The notes below the pieces were generated by a model. The model saw only the letters and a list, made by a program, of their open reading frames with translations, was not told where the DNA came from and ran no database searches. Shown here piece by piece: positions 53,344-62,148 of a DNA stretch of 64,000 bases. Each line of letters opens with the position of its first letter. The first letter of the stretch is position 1. The stretch covers positions 310,001-374,000 of the forward strand of contig NZ_JAAVUR010000003.1 of NCBI RefSeq assembly GCF_018449545.1, in the 5' to 3' direction. The translations under genes were made by a program, and so were the position numbers. Source of the DNA: Granulicella sp. dw_53 (GTDB lineage: Bacteria > Acidobacteriota > Terriglobia > Terriglobales > Acidobacteriaceae).

Positions 53344-54269
53344 TCGTTCCGAAGACTCCTCAACTGAGGCGAATGCTGCAGTATGTGGGTCTTCCTCTGC
53401 TGCTGCTGGCAGGCTTCGACCTGGCAGTGGTGGTGGCGTATAACGGCTTCCACCTGGAGTGGGTGGCGCTGCCGAATATTCCGCTGGCGTTATACGGGTC
53501 GGCGATCGGCATCATCCTCGGCTTTCGCAACAACTCGGCGTACTCGCGCTGGTGGGAGGCGCGAACGCTGTGGGGAACGGTGGTCAACAACTCACGCAGC
53601 CTGGGACGGCAGGTGACGACGGGCATGCGCGCCAACGGAGCCGCAGAGGCAGCGGAGCTGAAGGAGGTGCAGCGGTGCATGGTGTATCACCAGATCGCGT
53701 TCGTGCACGCTCTGCGCCAGCATCTGCGCGGGCTGGAGCCGTGGTGGGAGCTGAAGCCGCTGCTGGAGTCCGCCGGATGCTCCGTCGATGAGATGAAGGG
53801 GTTGAGCGAGCAGAAGAACCTCCCGCTGGCCCTGCAGCAGCGCATGGGCAGGATGCTCGACGACTGCCTGGAGCGCGGATGGATGGATCCCATGCAGTGG
53901 CGGGCAATGGATGAGAGCCTGAACGATCTGGTCGACGCGCAGGGCGGCGCGGAGCGGATCAAGAACACTCCGATGCCGAAGCAGTACGATTACTTCCCGC
54001 AGTTCTTCGTGCAGATCTACTGCGTGCTGCTGCCGTTGGCCTTGGTGACGAGCATGGGTTGGTTTACGCCGTTGGGATCGACGCTGGTAGGGTTCATGTT
54101 CCTGGCGCTCGATAAGATCGGACGCGATCTCGAAGATCCCTTCGACAACACGATCTACGACATTCCCATGACCGCGATCTCGAAGACCATCGAGACGAAT
54201 CTGCGGCAGATGCTGGGTGAGACGGAGCTGCCCGAGCCGGAGAAGCCGGTAGCCGGAGTGCTCTGGTAG
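53340..54269 (+). CDS. Bestrophin-family anion channel
   Basis: 309 aa with a GTG start inside the carbonic anhydrase stop. Four-helix bestrophin core: LVVVAYNGFHLEWVALPNIPLALYGSAIGIILGFRNNSAYSRWWEARTLWG (pore helix S2 and the conserved RWWEAR), then PLALVTSMGWFTPLGSTLVGFMFLALDKIGRDLEDPFDN. Bestrophins are pentameric Cl-/HCO3- channels; YneE-type bacterial ones vary in ion preference. Coupling to carbonic anhydrase makes bicarbonate flux or pH homeostasis likely (inference). Confidence 0.93.
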   Translation: MIVPKTPQLRRMLQYVGLPLLLLAGFDLAVVVAYNGFHLEWVALPNIPLALYGSAIGIILGFRNNSAYSRWWEARTLWGTVVNNSRSLGRQVTTGMRANGAAEAAELKEVQRCMVYHQIAFVHALRQHLRGLEPWWELKPLLESAGCSVDEMKGLSEQKNLPLALQQRMGRMLDDCLERGWMDPMQWRAMDESLNDLVDAQGGAERIKNTPMPKQYDYFPQFFVQIYCVLLPLALVTSMGWFTPLGSTLVGFMFLALDKIGRDLEDPFDNTIYDIPMTAISKTIETNLRQMLGETELPEPEKPVAGVLW

Positions 54270-54283
54270 GAGCTTTGCAATGA

Positions 54284-54312
54284 GAGAGCCCCGGTCTCGG
54301 CCGGGGCTCTCT
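54284..54312. terminator. Bidirectional terminator hairpin
   Basis: GAGAGCCCCGG (54284-54294) pairs perfectly with CCGGGGCTCTC (54301-54311), between the bestrophin and the convergent 94-aa gene. Short T stretches on each side. Confidence 0.8.
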
Positions 54313-54332
54313 TATGTCCGCTCCGTCTTAGG

Positions 54333-54617
54333 CTACTCGTGTTGCGAGGCGAGAGTTGGGTTGACGGTGGTTGCGTCGGAACCATGCTGCTTCACGATCT
54401 TGTTGTAGAGGCCGAGGATCAGGAAGGGAGCGACCCACTGGCCGACGAACAACGCTGCGTGGTCTCTCTTGGCGATCTTGAAGGTTACCGAAGCGGCGAT
54501 GGAGGCAATGGCCGCGCCGAGGTAGATGCTGGAAGGAACCTTGGAGGTGTAGCTCTCGATGGCGGCGGTGACTTGATCTTCCTGGGCATCGCCAGGCTGT
54601 ACGCGGTAGTCGGTCAT
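54333..54617 (-). CDS. 94-aa membrane protein of unknown function
   Basis: 94 aa, ATG at 54617 with AAGGAG 6 nt upstream. Two short hydrophobic helices (about 31-47 SIYLGAAIASIAASVTF and 54-70 ALFVGQWVAPFLILGLY) between polar ends. The pattern resembles small conserved membrane proteins of Acidobacteria/Deltaproteobacteria with a C-terminal KIVKQHG. Function unknown; single-gene unit. Confidence 0.75.
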   Translation of the reverse strand: MTDYRVQPGDAQEDQVTAAIESYTSKVPSSIYLGAAIASIAASVTFKIAKRDHAALFVGQWVAPFLILGLYNKIVKQHGSDATTVNPTLASQHE

Positions 54618-54818
54618 AGGGAATCTCCTTGGGGCGGTTGGACCGCCTTCAAGGGGTGGGATGCCATCTGGAACGAGGTGCGCGAAGCAAATCCTCCATC
54701 CAGATGTGAATTATTGATCCGGTGGACGGAAACGGGAATTTTTATGACCCAGGAGTGGACGGTTATAGTTGGAACAGTTCCCCAACATTCAGTGGCGTAA
54801 GAAAGAGAGACCTGTTTC

Positions 54819-56795
54819 ATGCAGATTTTCCGCTGTTCACGCTTTCCCTTGTTCGGCTTCCTTGGCTCGGCTCTGCTGGTTGCGTCCGGAGTGGCGCAGG
54901 CTCCAGCCGCGAAGGCGGTCTTCGACCCGCGTGAGACCTTCGCTCCGCTGACGCTGCCGACAGGGGTGAACTCCTACCGGTCGAGCGATGGTTCTCCCGG
55001 GCCGCTTTACTGGCAGAACGAGGCGAGTTACGAACTGCACGCCGCGCTGGACACATCGGCCAAGCAGTTGAGCACGACCGAAGTTATTACCTATACCAAC
55101 AACAGTCCGGATGTGCTGCCCAGCCTGTGGGTGCTGATGGAGCAGAACATCTACAGGAAGGACTCGCGCTCGCGAAACGTGGGTGGCGGCGGACGCGGAC
55201 GGCGCGGAGGCGATCCGAATGCCGAGGTTCCTTCGACGGAGGGCTTCGTGCTGGAGTCGGTGGAGATTGAGTCCGGCAAGACCTCAGCCAAGGCCGACTA
55301 TGTGGTGAGTGATACACGGATGCAGATTCGGCTCGCGACTCCTCTGGCCTCGAAGGGGCAGGTGAAGATTCACATCAAGTACCACTACGCCATTCCCGGC
55401 GTCTGGGGCGGGCGCACGTCGTGGGGCATGAGCGAGAAGGGCGAGATATACGACATGGCGCAGTGGTATCCGCGGATGTGCGTCTATGACGATCTGCGCG
55501 GCTGGGACACGCTGCCCTACATCGGCGCGGAGTTCTACCTGGAGTACGGTCACTTCGACTACTACGTGACAGCGCCTTCGGAGATGATCATCGCTGGTTC
55601 GGGCGAGTTGATGAACCCGAAGGATGTGCTGACCAGGACTGAGATCGATCGTCTGGAGCAGGCGAAGAACAGCGACGCTACGGTCTACATCCGCAGGCCT
55701 TCGGAGATCAACGATCCGGCCAGCCGGCCCAAGCAGGGCGGGACGTTGACGTGGCACTTCCACATGGACCACACCCGCGATGTGGTCTGGACCGCGAGCC
55801 CGGTCTTCGTCTGGGACGCTGCGAAGATCAATCTGCCGGACGGAAAGAAGTCGCTGGCCATGAGCGTCTATCCTCCGGAGAGCGTCGGTCCGGACGCGTG
55901 GGATAAGTCGACCGAGTACGTCAAGGACTCGATCGAGCACTTCTCCAAGCAGTGGTTCCCGTACCAGTGGCCGGTTGCGGTCAGCGTCGCGGGCTTCTCC
56001 ACCGGGATGGAGTATCCGGGCGTGGTCTTCGACGGCATCAAGGACAACGGGTCGTTCCTGTTCTGGGTGACGGCGCACGAGATCGGCCACGACTGGTTCC
56101 CCATGATCGTCGGATCGAACGAGCGGCGCAGCGCCTTTATGGATGAGGGCTTCAACACCTTCATCGATATCGACGAGTCGGCAACTTACGCGGGTGGCAA
56201 GTATGGACCGAAGCGCGACAGCGAGTACTCGGCCGGCGGCGAGCCACCGGACACGATCCTGAAGGTGCTGGACAATCCCGCGGCTCCGGTAGTGATGATG
56301 CCGGCGGACGCTTATCCGGGCCAGTTGGGCCATCCGGTGAGCTACTTCAAGGGCGCGTACGGGATGGTGCTGCTGCGCGAGCAGATCCTGGGGCCGGAGC
56401 GGTTCGACTGGGCCTTCCGCAAGTACATCAAGGACTGGTCATACAAGCATCCCGCTCCGTCGGACTTCTTCCGCGCGATGGAGAGCGAGGGCGGCGAAGA
56501 CCTGAGCTGGTTCTGGCGCGGCTGGTACCTGAACAACTGGAAGTACGATGTTGCGGTCGACAAGATCGACGGAGCGACGGTGACGGTCAGCAACCTCGGC
56601 CAGTTGGTGCTGCCTACTCCGGTGGAGATCGTCCTAAAGGACGGCACCAAGCTGCGGGTAAAGATTCCCGTCGAGGCCTGGCTGTCCAAGGGAACGTGGA
56701 TGTGGACGGCTCCGGGCGGCAAGGCTGTCGGCTCGGTGGTAGTCGATCCGGATCACATGCTTCCGGACGACGACCGTAGCAACAACTCCAAGTAG
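54819..56795 (+). CDS. M1-family metallopeptidase, secreted
   Basis: 658 aa with signal peptide (about 1-28, ending GVAQA). Gluzincin motif HEIGH at 420-424 with Glu443 after 18 residues (FMDEGF), and Tyr/Arg region SYFKGAYGMVLLREQI. The aminopeptidase exopeptidase loop is GMEYPG rather than GAMEN, so substrate and mode may differ from classical aminopeptidase N. Role: peptide breakdown in the periplasm or outside. Gly/Arg-rich loop at about 122-131 (GGGGRGRRGG) is low-complexity. Confidence 0.93.
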   Translation: MQIFRCSRFPLFGFLGSALLVASGVAQAPAAKAVFDPRETFAPLTLPTGVNSYRSSDGSPGPLYWQNEASYELHAALDTSAKQLSTTEVITYTNNSPDVLPSLWVLMEQNIYRKDSRSRNVGGGGRGRRGGDPNAEVPSTEGFVLESVEIESGKTSAKADYVVSDTRMQIRLATPLASKGQVKIHIKYHYAIPGVWGGRTSWGMSEKGEIYDMAQWYPRMCVYDDLRGWDTLPYIGAEFYLEYGHFDYYVTAPSEMIIAGSGELMNPKDVLTRTEIDRLEQAKNSDATVYIRRPSEINDPASRPKQGGTLTWHFHMDHTRDVVWTASPVFVWDAAKINLPDGKKSLAMSVYPPESVGPDAWDKSTEYVKDSIEHFSKQWFPYQWPVAVSVAGFSTGMEYPGVVFDGIKDNGSFLFWVTAHEIGHDWFPMIVGSNERRSAFMDEGFNTFIDIDESATYAGGKYGPKRDSEYSAGGEPPDTILKVLDNPAAPVVMMPADAYPGQLGHPVSYFKGAYGMVLLREQILGPERFDWAFRKYIKDWSYKHPAPSDFFRAMESEGGEDLSWFWRGWYLNNWKYDVAVDKIDGATVTVSNLGQLVLPTPVEIVLKDGTKLRVKIPVEAWLSKGTWMWTAPGGKAVGSVVVDPDHMLPDDDRSNNSK

Positions 56796-56883
56796 CCGGC
56801 GACCGCGGAATCTCGCGGAGAGCCGGAGGAAGGCGTAACGGTGATCCTTGGGATAAAGGCTGATAAGAGCTCCCAGGCTTGAG

Positions 56884-56915
56884 AGGCTGGTGGCTATTGG
56901 CTGCCAGCCTTTTTC
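56884..56915 (+). terminator. Rho-independent terminator after M1 peptidase
   Basis: AGGCTGG ... CCAGCCT stem (56884-56910) with GGCT/GGCT inner mismatches, followed by TTTTTCTTCTC. Confidence 0.8.
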
Positions 56916-56955
56916 TTCTCTAGGAGTGCTTTCATTGCATATCAGGATCTATATG

Positions 56956-57272
56956 GCCCCCCTCCCCCCCGCCATTGGGGGGTAAATTAGTCACTTTGGG
57001 AGGGTTAGCTTTTGACTTTGTGTGCCGTTATTGCCTCACTGGCTTACACCTAAGTATCAAATGAGTTAGGGGCCAGTTTTTAGCTCGGCTCTATCGATGA
57101 TGGCAAGGATCCTTGGTTGTGCCCGCACTGACCGGCTTCGGGAGCTTATGATTCTGTCTTGTTTAAGCTTCTACTTCTATTTTAGCGATTGGACCATAAC
57201 TAAAGTGCCACACGGATCTTGCTGATTTAGGAAGAGTTACCTCAATTTTGGGCTTGACACGATGTTTTGCGG
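56956..57272 (+). repeat. Intergenic repeat family, copy C
   Basis: Begins GCCCCCCTCCCCCCCC, ends with CTTCTATTTTA, CCATAACTAAAGTGCCAC, GGATCTTGCTGATTT, GGGCTTGACA, GATGTTTTGCGGG. More diverged than copies A and B in the middle. Confidence 0.75.
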
Positions 57273-57344
57273 GAATATTTGGGTAAAGATTCTGTAACTC
57301 TTTGTTCAGAGTGATTTATGTGGCTTCGGGGAGGAGGAGTTCCG

Positions 57345-57776
57345 ATGCGAGTTCGAGCCGTTTTGTTTTCGGTGTTGGCGGGATTGGTGTGGGTAGGGCG
57401 TCTTGGGGCTGTGGGGCAGACGACCGGCGGCAAAGACGCGATGCAGGAGGCCAGCAAAGGGCCGGTCGGAAGTGAGAGCAATCCGGTGCGGGTTTCAAGC
57501 GGAGCGATGTCGGGATCTGTTTTGCATCAGGTGAACCCAACGTTCCCCCCGTTTCCCGAGGGCACTCAGTTGAGCGGTGGCGGTACGACGATAATGGCCG
57601 CCACCATTGATAAGGCGGGGAAGATTGTGAAGCTGGAGGTGATCTCTGGTCGGGAGGCGACGCGGGACGGAATACTTAAGGCGGTGCGGCAGTGGACTTT
57701 TAAGCCTTATCTGCTCAATGGGGAACCAGTCTATGTGCGGACCACGATTGTTCTGGAAATTCTATTCGGAAGGTAA
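57345..57776 (+). CDS. Secreted TonB C-terminal-domain protein (paralogue 1)
   Basis: 143 aa from ATG 57345 (GGAGGAG upstream). Signal peptide to about residue 26 (GAVGQ), then one TonB_C fold: ATIDKAGKIVKLEVISGREATRDGILKAVRQWTFKPYLLNGEPV. It lacks the membrane anchor and Pro-rich spacer of real TonB, so it is not an energy transducer on its own. A paralogue is encoded 267 bp downstream. Such proteins are numerous in Acidobacteriota; role unknown. Confidence 0.82.
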   Translation: MRVRAVLFSVLAGLVWVGRLGAVGQTTGGKDAMQEASKGPVGSESNPVRVSSGAMSGSVLHQVNPTFPPFPEGTQLSGGGTTIMAATIDKAGKIVKLEVISGREATRDGILKAVRQWTFKPYLLNGEPVYVRTTIVLEILFGR

Positions 57777-58042
57777 GGAAGAAGAGGATAACCGCAGATC
57801 GTGCGGCTTCGCCGCCGCAACCGATTAGACACGACGCATGGGTTGGGGTTTCCAGCTGACAACCGTCCTCTGCCAGACTCTCTTTTTCTGGGAGGACCGC
57901 GGCGATCGCGCCCTTTGCCTTCGTTCCCGGATCGGGAGACGGCGAACACTGGATTCGAAAGCTCTATAGAATGTTCAGATCCCAACAATGAAGATCAGTC
58001 GGGGCATCAACGTAGTCTGGAACCAAGAATGGAAGACACTCG

Positions 58043-58465
58043 ATGAAGATGCCTAGCGTTCTAGTAGTCATGGTGGGGCTGATGATAGCTGGGTCTGCGG
58101 TGGCGCAGGAGGGTGGGAACGGGTCGGTGCTGAGGCACGACGATGCTCCGGCGACCACCACGGAGAGTGATGCGAACTCGGTGCGGGTCTCGGCGGCGGT
58201 GATGGCGGGGTTGAATACCTTCAAGGCAGACCCTCCCTATCCGGAACAGGCCAGGCAGGCGCGTGTGAGCGGAACGGTCGTTCTGTCCGTCGTGGTCAAT
58301 CGTGAAGGCAAGGTTACAAGGGTGGCTGCGATCTCTGGACCTGTGCTGTTGCGGGATGCGGCGCGGGAGTCGGTGCAGAAGTGGACGTACAATCCATATT
58401 TACTGAACGGTAAAGCGGTCTCGGTACAGACGACAGTTATGGTGGATTTTTATCAAGGGAAGTAA
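58043..58465 (+). CDS. Secreted TonB C-terminal-domain protein (paralogue 2)
   Basis: 140 aa. Signal peptide to about 22 (GSAVAQE), a short polar linker, then TonB_C: FKADPPYPEQARQARVSGTVVLSVVVNREGKVTRVAAISG...RESVQKWTYNPYLLNGKAV. Shares the PYLLNG and GK(I/V)-xx-(V/A)ISG blocks with paralogue 1. Its PPYPEQAR form is closer to canonical TonB. The gap between the two genes (57777-58042) shows no gene. Confidence 0.85.
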   Translation: MKMPSVLVVMVGLMIAGSAVAQEGGNGSVLRHDDAPATTTESDANSVRVSAAVMAGLNTFKADPPYPEQARQARVSGTVVLSVVVNREGKVTRVAAISGPVLLRDAARESVQKWTYNPYLLNGKAVSVQTTVMVDFYQGK

Positions 58466-58495
58466 ATCGCGTTTCAGTGGTTAATCCTTTAGTCC

Positions 58496-59665
58496 ATGAT
58501 TGAAACGTTGGCAATCTCTGGTTACCGCTCTCTTCGCGATCTTGTTCTTCCACTCGGCCGCATCAGTCTTGTTACAGGAGCAAATGGCAGCGGAAAGTCC
58601 AGCCTGTACAAGGCTCTCCGGCTACTCGGCGATGCGGCGCTCAACTCCGTTGTGGCCTCGCTCGCCCGTGAAGGCGGTCTGCCTTCTGCGTTATGGGCAG
58701 GTCCCGAGACCATCGCACGCTCCGTCCGCCAAGGAGACCACGATGTGGAAGGAACAGCATCCGGCAGACCCGCGAGTCTGAAGCTCGGCATCGCATCCGA
58801 TGTCTACGGATACAGCATCGAGCTTGGCTATCCTCCTCCAGCCTGGGCGACCGCCTTCAGCCTCGATCCAGCGATCAAACGAGAGTGCATCTGGCACGGA
58901 GGGCTCTACCGGAAGGCCTCCACCCTGGTTGACCGGCACAACAACTTTGTTCATCTGCCTGGAAAGCGCACCCGGGAAGATGTGACCCTGACCCAGAATC
59001 TGAGCGCAGCGGATAGCATGCTTGCGAGCATCGCCGATCCGCAACGCGCTCCAGAGATGCTCGCAGTCAGGGAGTCCATCCGGAGATGGCGTTTCTACGA
59101 CGGCTTTCGTGCGGACATAGCATCTCCAGTTCGGACCCCGCAGATTGGGACCTTCACTCCCGTACTAAGCAACGATGGAACGGATCTGCCTGCGGCACTT
59201 CAGACGATCTTAGAGATCGGCGATAAGGAGGCTCTGGCGCGGACGGTCAACGATGCCTTCCCAGGCAGCCGAATCCAGATCGAGGTGCAGGCTGGCCGCT
59301 TCGAGGTGAAGCTGCGGCAGCACGGTCTGCTGCGAGGACTCTCCGCGGCAGAGCTGTCGGACGGAACGCTGCGGTTTTTACTGTGGACCGCGGCCTTGCT
59401 CACTCCGCGGCCACCGGAGCTGATGGTGTTGAACGAGCCGGAGACGAGCCTTCATCCGGATCTGATTCCGGCCCTTGGGCGGCTGATCCAGGCGGCGTCC
59501 GAGCGAAGTCAGATCATCGTCGTCTCGCATGCGCAGTCGCTCATCGAAGATCTCAGTGGAGCCGCAAGCTGCAAACGACTCCATCTCGAGAAGTCCTTTG
59601 GAGAGACGACCCTCGCGGGAGCCGATCTCTTCAATACTCCGCTGTGGCATTGGCCGTCCCGCTAG
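58496..59665 (+). CDS. AAA family ATPase (SMC/RecF-like), single gene
   Basis: 389 aa. N-terminal LAISGYRSLRDLVLPLGRISLVTGANGSGKSSLYKAL (Walker A about 30-37); C-terminal LSDGTLRFLLWTAALL, LMVLNEPETSLHPDLIPALGRLI (Walker B) and IIVVSHAQSLIEDL. Related to the OLD/AAA_21 ATPases but without a nuclease domain; no TOPRIM gene follows, as the next gene is convergent after 4 nt. Normal G+C unlike the 31.7-kb ATPase, so it is probably a resident gene. Function unknown. Confidence 0.88.
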   Translation: MIETLAISGYRSLRDLVLPLGRISLVTGANGSGKSSLYKALRLLGDAALNSVVASLAREGGLPSALWAGPETIARSVRQGDHDVEGTASGRPASLKLGIASDVYGYSIELGYPPPAWATAFSLDPAIKRECIWHGGLYRKASTLVDRHNNFVHLPGKRTREDVTLTQNLSAADSMLASIADPQRAPEMLAVRESIRRWRFYDGFRADIASPVRTPQIGTFTPVLSNDGTDLPAALQTILEIGDKEALARTVNDAFPGSRIQIEVQAGRFEVKLRQHGLLRGLSAAELSDGTLRFLLWTAALLTPRPPELMVLNEPETSLHPDLIPALGRLIQAASERSQIIVVSHAQSLIEDLSGAASCKRLHLEKSFGETTLAGADLFNTPLWHWPSR

Positions 59666-59669
59666 CTGA

Positions 59670-60374
<705 letters not shown>

Positions 60375-60411
60375 GTCTAGATAAAGTCTATCTTGATTCA
60401 AAGGGGATGCG

Positions 60412-61020
60412 ATGAACGTGCGAGAGCTTTTGCTGGGCGGGCTGGCCGGCTGGACAGGAATCGGGCTGGCTGGAGTGGTGATTTCTCTGGCGCGGCAGGA
60501 GCGGGAGAGGGTTCGGAAGGGCCTGATGTGGCTGGTGGCAGTCTGGGTGGTATACCTGACGGTCGTGGTGGGAGTCTCGATCGCGCAGCCACAGCGGGTG
60601 GTGGCGTTGGGGCAGAGTCAGTGCTTCGGAGTGATGTGTTTTGCGGTGACCGGGGCGGAGGAGGTGCCGCAGTTTGTGGGGAAGAACGCGGTAAAAGACG
60701 GGAGCCGTCTGGTGCGGGTGACCGTTCGGGTGAGAAATACGTCGCGGAAGACCTCCGAACGCGAGAGGCGGATTCGGGCTTATCTGCTGGACGGGCAGGG
60801 CAGGAGATGGGCAGAGTCAAGCGGAGTCAGCGGAAATCCGTTGAACCGGCAGGTGGCGGCCGGGCAGGAGATGATCAGCGAGCCCATGTTCAAGGTGCCG
60901 GCGGATGCGACGGAGTTACGGCTGCAGCTCACGCGTGGGCGATGGCAGCCGGGGGCTCTGGTGATCGGCGATGCGGACGCTCCCTGGCATCGTCCGACGG
61001 TGGTGATGCTGGGCCGGTGA
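60412..61020 (+). CDS. Membrane-anchored protein with DUF4352-like beta domain
   Basis: 202 aa, ATG 60412 with GGGGA just upstream. Two N-terminal membrane helices (about 5-28 and 38-58) and then an extracytoplasmic Ig-like beta domain (about 95-200: SRLVRVTVRVRNTSRKTSERERRIRAYLLDGQGRRW...EPMFKVPADATELRLQLT). The pattern of conserved NTS and LxDxxGR resembles DUF4352/TRAPP-like telomere domains of lipoproteins. A Cys pair (QCFGVMC) lies between. Function unknown. Confidence 0.7.
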   Translation: MNVRELLLGGLAGWTGIGLAGVVISLARQERERVRKGLMWLVAVWVVYLTVVVGVSIAQPQRVVALGQSQCFGVMCFAVTGAEEVPQFVGKNAVKDGSRLVRVTVRVRNTSRKTSERERRIRAYLLDGQGRRWAESSGVSGNPLNRQVAAGQEMISEPMFKVPADATELRLQLTRGRWQPGALVIGDADAPWHRPTVVMLGR

Positions 61021-61026
61021 GGGGAA

Positions 61027-61431
61027 TCAGGAGGGTGGAGGGTTGGAGTTGAGGAAGGAGTGGAGCGTGACGTCCTCCAGAAAACTGACCTCGATGCGGA
61101 GGAGGACGATCTGGCCGAGGTCCGCGGGAGTGGACATGTGCTGCCGACAGGTACAGAGGTAAGTGAGCGCGATGTGGGCGGAGCGAGTGAGTTCGACGCC
61201 GGCTGAGAGGATCGCCGCGTAGAGATCGAGGATGGAGCGAAGCTGGATCTCGACGTGGAACTCCAGGGTGGCAGGAGAGATGATCCTGCGGTCCAGGATC
61301 CAGCCGCCGCAGTCCGCAAAGGTCTCATTGAGGAGGGGCAGGACGGAGGCGCGCTCGTCGTAACTGAAGCTTTGAATGGCGAGTGGCTGCATAGTCGGCA
61401 ATTGGTTCGTACTTCCCTTCCTGGTGTTCAT
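61027..61431 (-). CDS. Conserved hypothetical protein, 134 aa
   Basis: 134 aa from ATG 61431, or 121 aa from ATG 61392; neither has a clear Shine-Dalgarno. Predicted alpha/beta; distinctive blocks VLPLLNETFADCGGWILDRRIISP and ALTYLCTCRQHM with a Cys pair. No family recognised. Overlaps no other gene; convergent with the 202-aa gene by 6 nt. Confidence 0.65.
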   Translation of the reverse strand: MNTRKGSTNQLPTMQPLAIQSFSYDERASVLPLLNETFADCGGWILDRRIISPATLEFHVEIQLRSILDLYAAILSAGVELTRSAHIALTYLCTCRQHMSTPADLGQIVLLRIEVSFLEDVTLHSFLNSNPPPS

Positions 61432-61540
61432 CGGAGCATGAGGCTCAGAGAATGAGGAGGAATGAAAACCGTAGTCACGTTGACTAATAGGTAAACTGGA
61501 GCCGGTTCAGGATGGGGATACCATGGGGTGGAGGTGCGGC

Positions 61541-61918
61541 ATGGTGATTGGGTTGGGAACGGATCTGATGGAGATCGAACGGATCCAGGAGAGCATCGAG
61601 CGGTATGGGAATCGATTTCTGGAGCGGGTGTTTACTCCGGGGGAGATCGAGTTCTGTATGCGAAAGAAAGCCTCCGCGGAGAGCTTTGCGGCGCGGTTTG
61701 CGGCGAAAGAGGCCGGAGCCAAGGCGCTGGGAACGGGAATCAGTAGGGGAGTGAACTGGAAGGAGATCGAGGTGCGACGGCAGCCGGGAGAGAAGCCCAC
61801 GCTGCATTGGAGCGGAAGGGCGGCGGAGAGGGCGAGGATGATGGGTATAGTGAGAACAGAGTTAAGCCTGACGCATAGCCGGTCCGTGGCGATGGCGGTT
61901 GTGGTGGTGGAGAGCTAA
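61541..61918 (+). CDS. acpS: Holo-[acyl-carrier-protein] synthase
   Basis: 125 aa, ATG 61541 preceded by GGAGGTG. Transfers 4'-phosphopantetheine from CoA to acyl carrier protein. Mg ligands Asp8 (GLGTDLMEIERI) and Glu57 (RFAAKEAGAKALGTG) are conserved; length is standard for AcpS-type trimers. Single gene, upstream of the MCE protein. Confidence 0.95.
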   Translation: MVIGLGTDLMEIERIQESIERYGNRFLERVFTPGEIEFCMRKKASAESFAARFAAKEAGAKALGTGISRGVNWKEIEVRRQPGEKPTLHWSGRAAERARMMGIVRTELSLTHSRSVAMAVVVVES

Positions 61919-62148
61919 CCGGGGACTATAGATTGAAACCTTGGACTCAATTTCGGCATCCATATATGACATAAAGCTTTATAAAACGTAGAACGGGAAT
62001 CGGTGGCAAAATCTCTTCCGATCTTCCGCGCAGTTTGTTTGAGTCCATCGCAGAGAGCGGTAAGGTATTCTTTTGCTATCTGTTGAGTGAACGCTCCCGG
62101 ATCGGTTTGGTTTGGTGGGTGTGCGGGACCAGTCTTTGAGGGAGTGTT

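Larger units (their letters stand above)
56796..57344. other. Intergenic region with terminator and repeat copy C
   Basis: 549 bp without a gene. Holds the M1-gene terminator (56884-56915) and repeat copy C (56956-57272), whose end lies 72 bp before the next start codon, so copy C may supply promoter sequence (TTGACA at 57255-57260). Confidence 0.7.
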
